Shown: positions 61,254 to 64,000 of the stretch, piece after piece
Layout: the number at the start of each line of letters is the position of its first letter
How positions within the stretch are numbered: position 1 is the stretch's first letter
From: JBBQFI01 sp038237805
Lineage (GTDB): Bacteria > Verrucomicrobiota > Verrucomicrobiia > Chthoniobacterales > UBA10450
Assembly (NCBI GenBank): GCA_038237805.1
Contig: JBBRYI010000007.1
Coordinates: forward strand, 142,591-206,590
Length of the DNA: 64,000 nt
Reading direction: 5' to 3'
Made by a program: the position numbers and the translations under genes
Notes under the pieces: generated by a model
What the model was told of the DNA's origin: nothing
Database searches by the model: none
The model's input: the letters and a program-made list of their open reading frames with translations, nothing else

Positions 61254-62120
61254 CTAATGATGACCGGTCATCGCTCCGAGGAGACCGAACATCATTAACA
61301 AGAGGAAACCACCGCCGCAGCAGACGATCAACGGCAGAAGAATTGCCAGGACCGCACGACCAACATCGGTTTCGTGGGCCCGGGCCAGACCGATGCATTC
61401 CGCGACAATTCCCCAGACGCCGGCAATTAAGCCGCCACAAAATGGAATGATGAGCAGAGGTTGCGTGGAACCAGATGCAAAACAGACAACGCGAAATGTT
61501 GTTTCGAACGATTTCTTCGCGCCGCCCACGAGCATGAGGCAAACATGGATGATGGCCGATCCTACAAAGACCGACAGCGCGACGAATATGGGACAGAGGA
61601 TGATCATGAAGATCATTCCGATTCCCGCGCCGAACATGGCACCGAGCGGATTATTATGGCCGCCCATCATGCCGAACGATCCAAAGGCAAGTGTGAGAAA
61701 AAAATAAACAATGAATCCAATGCTACCGCCAATCACGGCGTAGATGAGCGGATCGACGAAATTGCCTTCGGTTCGCATTATTTGGAAAGCTTCGGCCGGT
61801 TTCGTGAGAACCAGGACCAACGTATTGCTGAAGGCTTTGACAACCCCGAGTTGTTCCCGGTTTTCCCAGGGTAAACCGGTACGGCTGAGGATTGCAGGCG
61901 CGAGCGTTGCGCCAGACGCGGCGATTCCCCCAACGGGCGCGCTGATTCCGATTGCCTCGGCGAATTCGGGAAACTGCGCGAGCGTCTGCCAACTCGTCAT
62001 TCCTTCGCGCCAACCCAAATCCGTCGGCGCGAAACGACCGGTGCGCAAACCGGCGCGAACATCTTCTTCAGAAAAAATTCCCAGACTGGTGGCGCCACGA
62101 TTAACATTGATCATCGCCAT
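61254..62120 (-). CDS. GYF-like/Yip1-like membrane protein
   Basis: 288 residues from the ATG at 62120; an ATG two codons later is possible. The N-terminal 55 residues fit the GYF_2 pattern (LGIFSEEDVRAGLRTGRFAP, then LGWREGMTSWQTL). The rest has four to five membrane helices with glycine-rich loops, including SFGMMGGHNNPLGAMFGAGI. Such proteins are common in Verrucomicrobia and Planctomycetes, without known roles. The DUF2752 gene follows. Confidence 0.8.
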   Translation of the reverse strand: MAMINVNRGATSLGIFSEEDVRAGLRTGRFAPTDLGWREGMTSWQTLAQFPEFAEAIGISAPVGGIAASGATLAPAILSRTGLPWENREQLGVVKAFSNTLVLVLTKPAEAFQIMRTEGNFVDPLIYAVIGGSIGFIVYFFLTLAFGSFGMMGGHNNPLGAMFGAGIGMIFMIILCPIFVALSVFVGSAIIHVCLMLVGGAKKSFETTFRVVCFASGSTQPLLIIPFCGGLIAGVWGIVAECIGLARAHETDVGRAVLAILLPLIVCCGGGFLLLMMFGLLGAMTGHH

Positions 62121-62189
62121 AATGCCGGCGTTTGTATTGAACCGTTTGCAGGAAGTCAATTGCTACCAGCGTGTCAATTCGCCTAACGA

Positions 62190-62241
62190 GGTAGGGGCGG
62201 TTCACCGAACCGCCAGGGCGATTGGGTCAATCGCCCCTACC
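62190..62241. repeat. GGTAGGGG-family palindromic element, intergenic
   Basis: Inverted ends GGTAGGGG and CCCCTACC, with inner hairpins GCGGTTCACCGAACCGC and GGGCGATTGGGTCAATCGCC. It is the best-preserved copy of the 48.2-kb family. A reverse copy of TCGTTAGGC (62182-62189) abuts its left end. Confidence 0.85.
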
Positions 62242-62252
62242 TGGGCGAAAAG

Positions 62253-62885
62253 TTAATCAAATCGATTCGGCGTCTCCACTTTTTCGAGTGCGCGCCAGAA
62301 ATACCACGCCGCGACAGAGCGATAAGGGCGGAACTTTTCTCCCATCCGCAGCAGCTGCTTTGGAGTTGGCAATTTTCTGCGGCGGAAAGTCTTCGCAAAA
62401 CCTTTACGCACCCCGTAATCGGTCGTTGGCCAGACATCGAGTCGGCCCAAGTCGAAGAGAAGCAACATCTCCACCGTCCAGCGGCCGATGCCGCGCACAC
62501 TCGTTAGGCGTTCGACGATTTCTTCATCGCTCATCTTTGCCAAAGCGCGTCCCGATGGCACCGTCCCATCGAGAGTCTTGGCCGCGAGGTCTTTCAGTGC
62601 GCGCGTCTTCGAACCAGAAAGCCCGGCCGCGCGAAAAATTTCATCCGCTGTTGCGAGAACCAATTTGGGATCGAGCCATTTTCGGCGCGGAAAAATCGCT
62701 TTCACTCGTCCCCATATCGTTGCCGCCGCTTTGCCGCTCAGCTGCTGATAAACAATCGATTCGGCGAGCGCATCAAATGGCCTAACGAGTGGTGCGGTGT
62801 TCTGCTCGAAGCGCCGGGCGCGCGCGATCAATTCGCCCAGGCGCGGATCTGTTTTTGCGAGATGTTCTTCCGGAGTGAGCGGCAT
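62253..62885 (-). CDS. AlkA-like DNA-3-methyladenine glycosylase
   Basis: 210 residues from the ATG at 62885 (MPLTPEEHLAKTDPRLGE). HhH-GPD base-excision glycosylase. It has the helix-hairpin-helix SVRGIGRWTVEMLLLF at about 129-144 and the catalytic Asp in DVWPTTDYGVR (Asp156). It lacks the AlkA N-terminal domain, so it is the short type that removes alkylated purines. No Fe-S cysteines. Confidence 0.9.
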   Translation of the reverse strand: MPLTPEEHLAKTDPRLGELIARARRFEQNTAPLVRPFDALAESIVYQQLSGKAAATIWGRVKAIFPRRKWLDPKLVLATADEIFRAAGLSGSKTRALKDLAAKTLDGTVPSGRALAKMSDEEIVERLTSVRGIGRWTVEMLLLFDLGRLDVWPTTDYGVRKGFAKTFRRRKLPTPKQLLRMGEKFRPYRSVAAWYFWRALEKVETPNRFD

Positions 62886-62995
62886 GATTCCGACGTTAGC
62901 CGCAAGACGCATCCATCTGCAATCGCTGCCTTTGCCGGCAGAGAAACAAATCCACTTTGTCTACTTGGGACGAATGGGTTAGACATTCAATCCAT

Positions 62996-63910
62996 ATGAA
63001 GATCCCTTTCCGTTTGTTTTCGCTCGCCTTCGGGCTCCTTTCAGCCGCGGCTCTCTTTGCCGGTCCGGAAGAAAATTTCGTCGCGACTGCAACGGCGAAG
63101 GAGACGAAAAAGGTCTCGCTCGACCTCTTTTCCCTGGAAAGCGGTTATGTTTTTGAGAGCGACCTCAATCACGGCGGCAGCTTTGGCGAGCAGGATTCGT
63201 TGCAGACTGAGTTCAATTACGCGCACCGTTTTTTGCTTACAGGCCACCTCTACCTGCGGCTTGGTCTGTCTTACAATCGCTACGACTTTGGGCATACAGA
63301 CGCTCCCGTTCCCGTTCATCTGCAAAGCGCGGCCGGTGTCATCGGATTCGATTACATGCATGGCGATGATGTGGGCGCATTTTTGTGGGTGAAGCCTGGC
63401 TTCTACACAGAAGAACATATTGGTATCTCCTCCTTCGATGCGCCGATTACCGCAGGCAGGATTTTTGTTTTGCAAGAAGACAAACTCTACGTGCTCGTGG
63501 GTGCGCAAGCCTCCTTTCTGCGCGGCGGCTATCCGGTATTTCCTTTCGCCGGCGTGATCTGGATTCCTTGCGACAAGTGGCGTTTAATGGCGGTTCCACC
63601 GGAGCCGCGTCTGATCTATTCACCCACGAAAAATTTTGACCTCTGGGCAGGTGGCGAAATCGCCGGCGGATCCTTCCGCACAGATAGAAACGACAGTATT
63701 CGCCCGACGAAACTAAACGGCGCGCAGGTGGATTATGAAGATTACCGCGCCGGTGTCGGGCTGACGTATTCTTCAACGAATGATGCGCTCAGCGTTGATC
63801 TTGGCGGTGGCTGCTCGATCGAGCGCGGGTTCAAGTTCCATCGCGCGGGCGAGAATTTTCGCACTGATCCCGCGCCGTATCTGAAACTTGAATTCAAGGC
63901 GAAGTTTTAG
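62996..63910 (+). CDS. predicted outer-membrane protein (DUF6268-like)
   Basis: 304 residues from the ATG at 62996, which gives a signal peptide (MKIPFRLFSLAFGLLSAAAL, cleavage near LFAGP). The mature part has repeated beta-strand pairs with aromatic belts (LYLRLGLSYNRYDF, GVIGFDYMHGDDVGAFLWVK, VGLTYSSTNDALSVDLGG) and a C-terminal Phe, as in a barrel. Function unknown. Confidence 0.75.
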   Translation: MKIPFRLFSLAFGLLSAAALFAGPEENFVATATAKETKKVSLDLFSLESGYVFESDLNHGGSFGEQDSLQTEFNYAHRFLLTGHLYLRLGLSYNRYDFGHTDAPVPVHLQSAAGVIGFDYMHGDDVGAFLWVKPGFYTEEHIGISSFDAPITAGRIFVLQEDKLYVLVGAQASFLRGGYPVFPFAGVIWIPCDKWRLMAVPPEPRLIYSPTKNFDLWAGGEIAGGSFRTDRNDSIRPTKLNGAQVDYEDYRAGVGLTYSSTNDALSVDLGGGCSIERGFKFHRAGENFRTDPAPYLKLEFKAKF

Positions 63911-63913
63911 ATC

Positions 63914-63939
63914 TGTAGCGGCGGTGTCTGACCCTCGGG
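63914..63939. repeat. truncated GTAGC-family repeat
   Basis: TGTAGCGGCGGTGTCTGACC, matching the left half of the family, directly after the stop of the last gene. No right arm is seen before the window end. Confidence 0.5.
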
Positions 63940-64000
63940 TTTAATATGGGGGGTAGAAATTGGGGGGTGAGAGAGCGCCCCGCACAAATAAATTTGTGAG

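Larger units (their letters stand above)
7175..62788. repeat. over-represented octamer TCGTTAGG, 28 dispersed copies
   Basis: Counted by eye. Plus-strand starts: 13309, 17213, 22553, 26882, 30411, 32505, 36975, 38748, 39078, 40461, 41741, 42738, 45669, 48309, 49518, 52058, 55112, 56809, 60824, 62501. Minus-strand copies (as CCTAACGA): 7175, 8402, 15775, 22881, 34174, 58212, 62182, 62781. In 22 of 28 the next base gives TCGTTAGGC. Most copies lie inside genes and in different reading frames. Confidence 0.8.

Noticed and set aside
62199..62215. GGTTCACCGAACC in the 62.2-kb repeat as a LexA box
   Set aside because: The spacer is N3, not N4, and it is part of a dispersed repeat hairpin with no SOS gene beside it.
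1..64000. CRISPR array or prophage
   Set aside because: No regularly spaced direct repeats with unique spacers, and no integrase, transposase, capsid or tail genes were seen.

Overview
The window looks like a chromosomal segment of a Verrucomicrobia member, most likely a soil lineage near Chthoniobacterales/Spartobacteria. This is inferred from gene content (a GlgE maltosyltransferase, a Wzc-type kinase with a short export protein, many LptF/G-, GYF- and DUF-type genes), from LexA boxes of the form GTTC-N4-GAAC, and from many short palindromic repeats. No rRNA or marker tree could be run. It is dense housekeeping chromosome, with about 60 protein genes and one tRNA. I see no transposase, phage module or CRISPR array.

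Layout. 0-4 kb: a MalK-like ABC ATPase cut by the window edge that has lost its catalytic motifs, a SufR-like regulator and glgE. 4-9.3 kb: ExbB/ExbD, a long TPR-like protein and a family-39 glycosyltransferase. 9.3-23.3 kb: an SOS mutagenesis region with the N-terminal half of imuB, imuA and lexA on the minus strand; then hscB, iscA, dusB, an unknown gene and an LptF/G permease; then dinG, a LexA-boxed 33-residue-repeat protein, the C-terminal half of imuB and imuC (dnaE2) on the plus strand. 23-30 kb: gnd, moaE-pgsA, and an exopolysaccharide cluster (outer-membrane barrel, Wzc-like kinase, Wza-like protein) beside tRNA-Gly. 30-39.5 kb: maf, small conserved genes, a HlyD/ABC-2 exporter, an M28 peptidase, peroxiredoxin. 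39.5-47.8 kb: fatty-acid beta-oxidation genes, then mgtE-DUF47-pit and a Gfo/Idh oxidoreductase. 47.9-64 kb: rpmB, acpP, mscS, an SMR-like pair, nth, hflX, miaA, an RRM protein, a sugar epimerase, M23 peptidase, an AlkA-like glycosylase and a surface protein.

Three features stand out. (1) imuB is split into two reading frames that lie 9.2 kb apart on opposite strands. Inverting 9.34-19.03 kb would restore lexA-imuA-imuB-imuC in one direction. In the present order the C-terminal half and imuC follow a LexA-boxed gene, so SOS control may be kept. (2) Several families of palindromic elements enter coding sequence in frame or supply stop codons: two in imuC, one in miaA, and others at the ends of dusB, hflX, pit, a Gfo/Idh gene, an M23 peptidase gene and an unknown gene. 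(3) The 8-mer TCGTTAGG occurs 28 times by eye (22 extend to TCGTTAGGC) against about two expected by chance. It lies on both strands and mostly inside genes, which suggests a DNA-level signal.

Limits: functions come from reading translated sequence by eye. No alignments, statistics or database searches were run, and motif counts were made manually.
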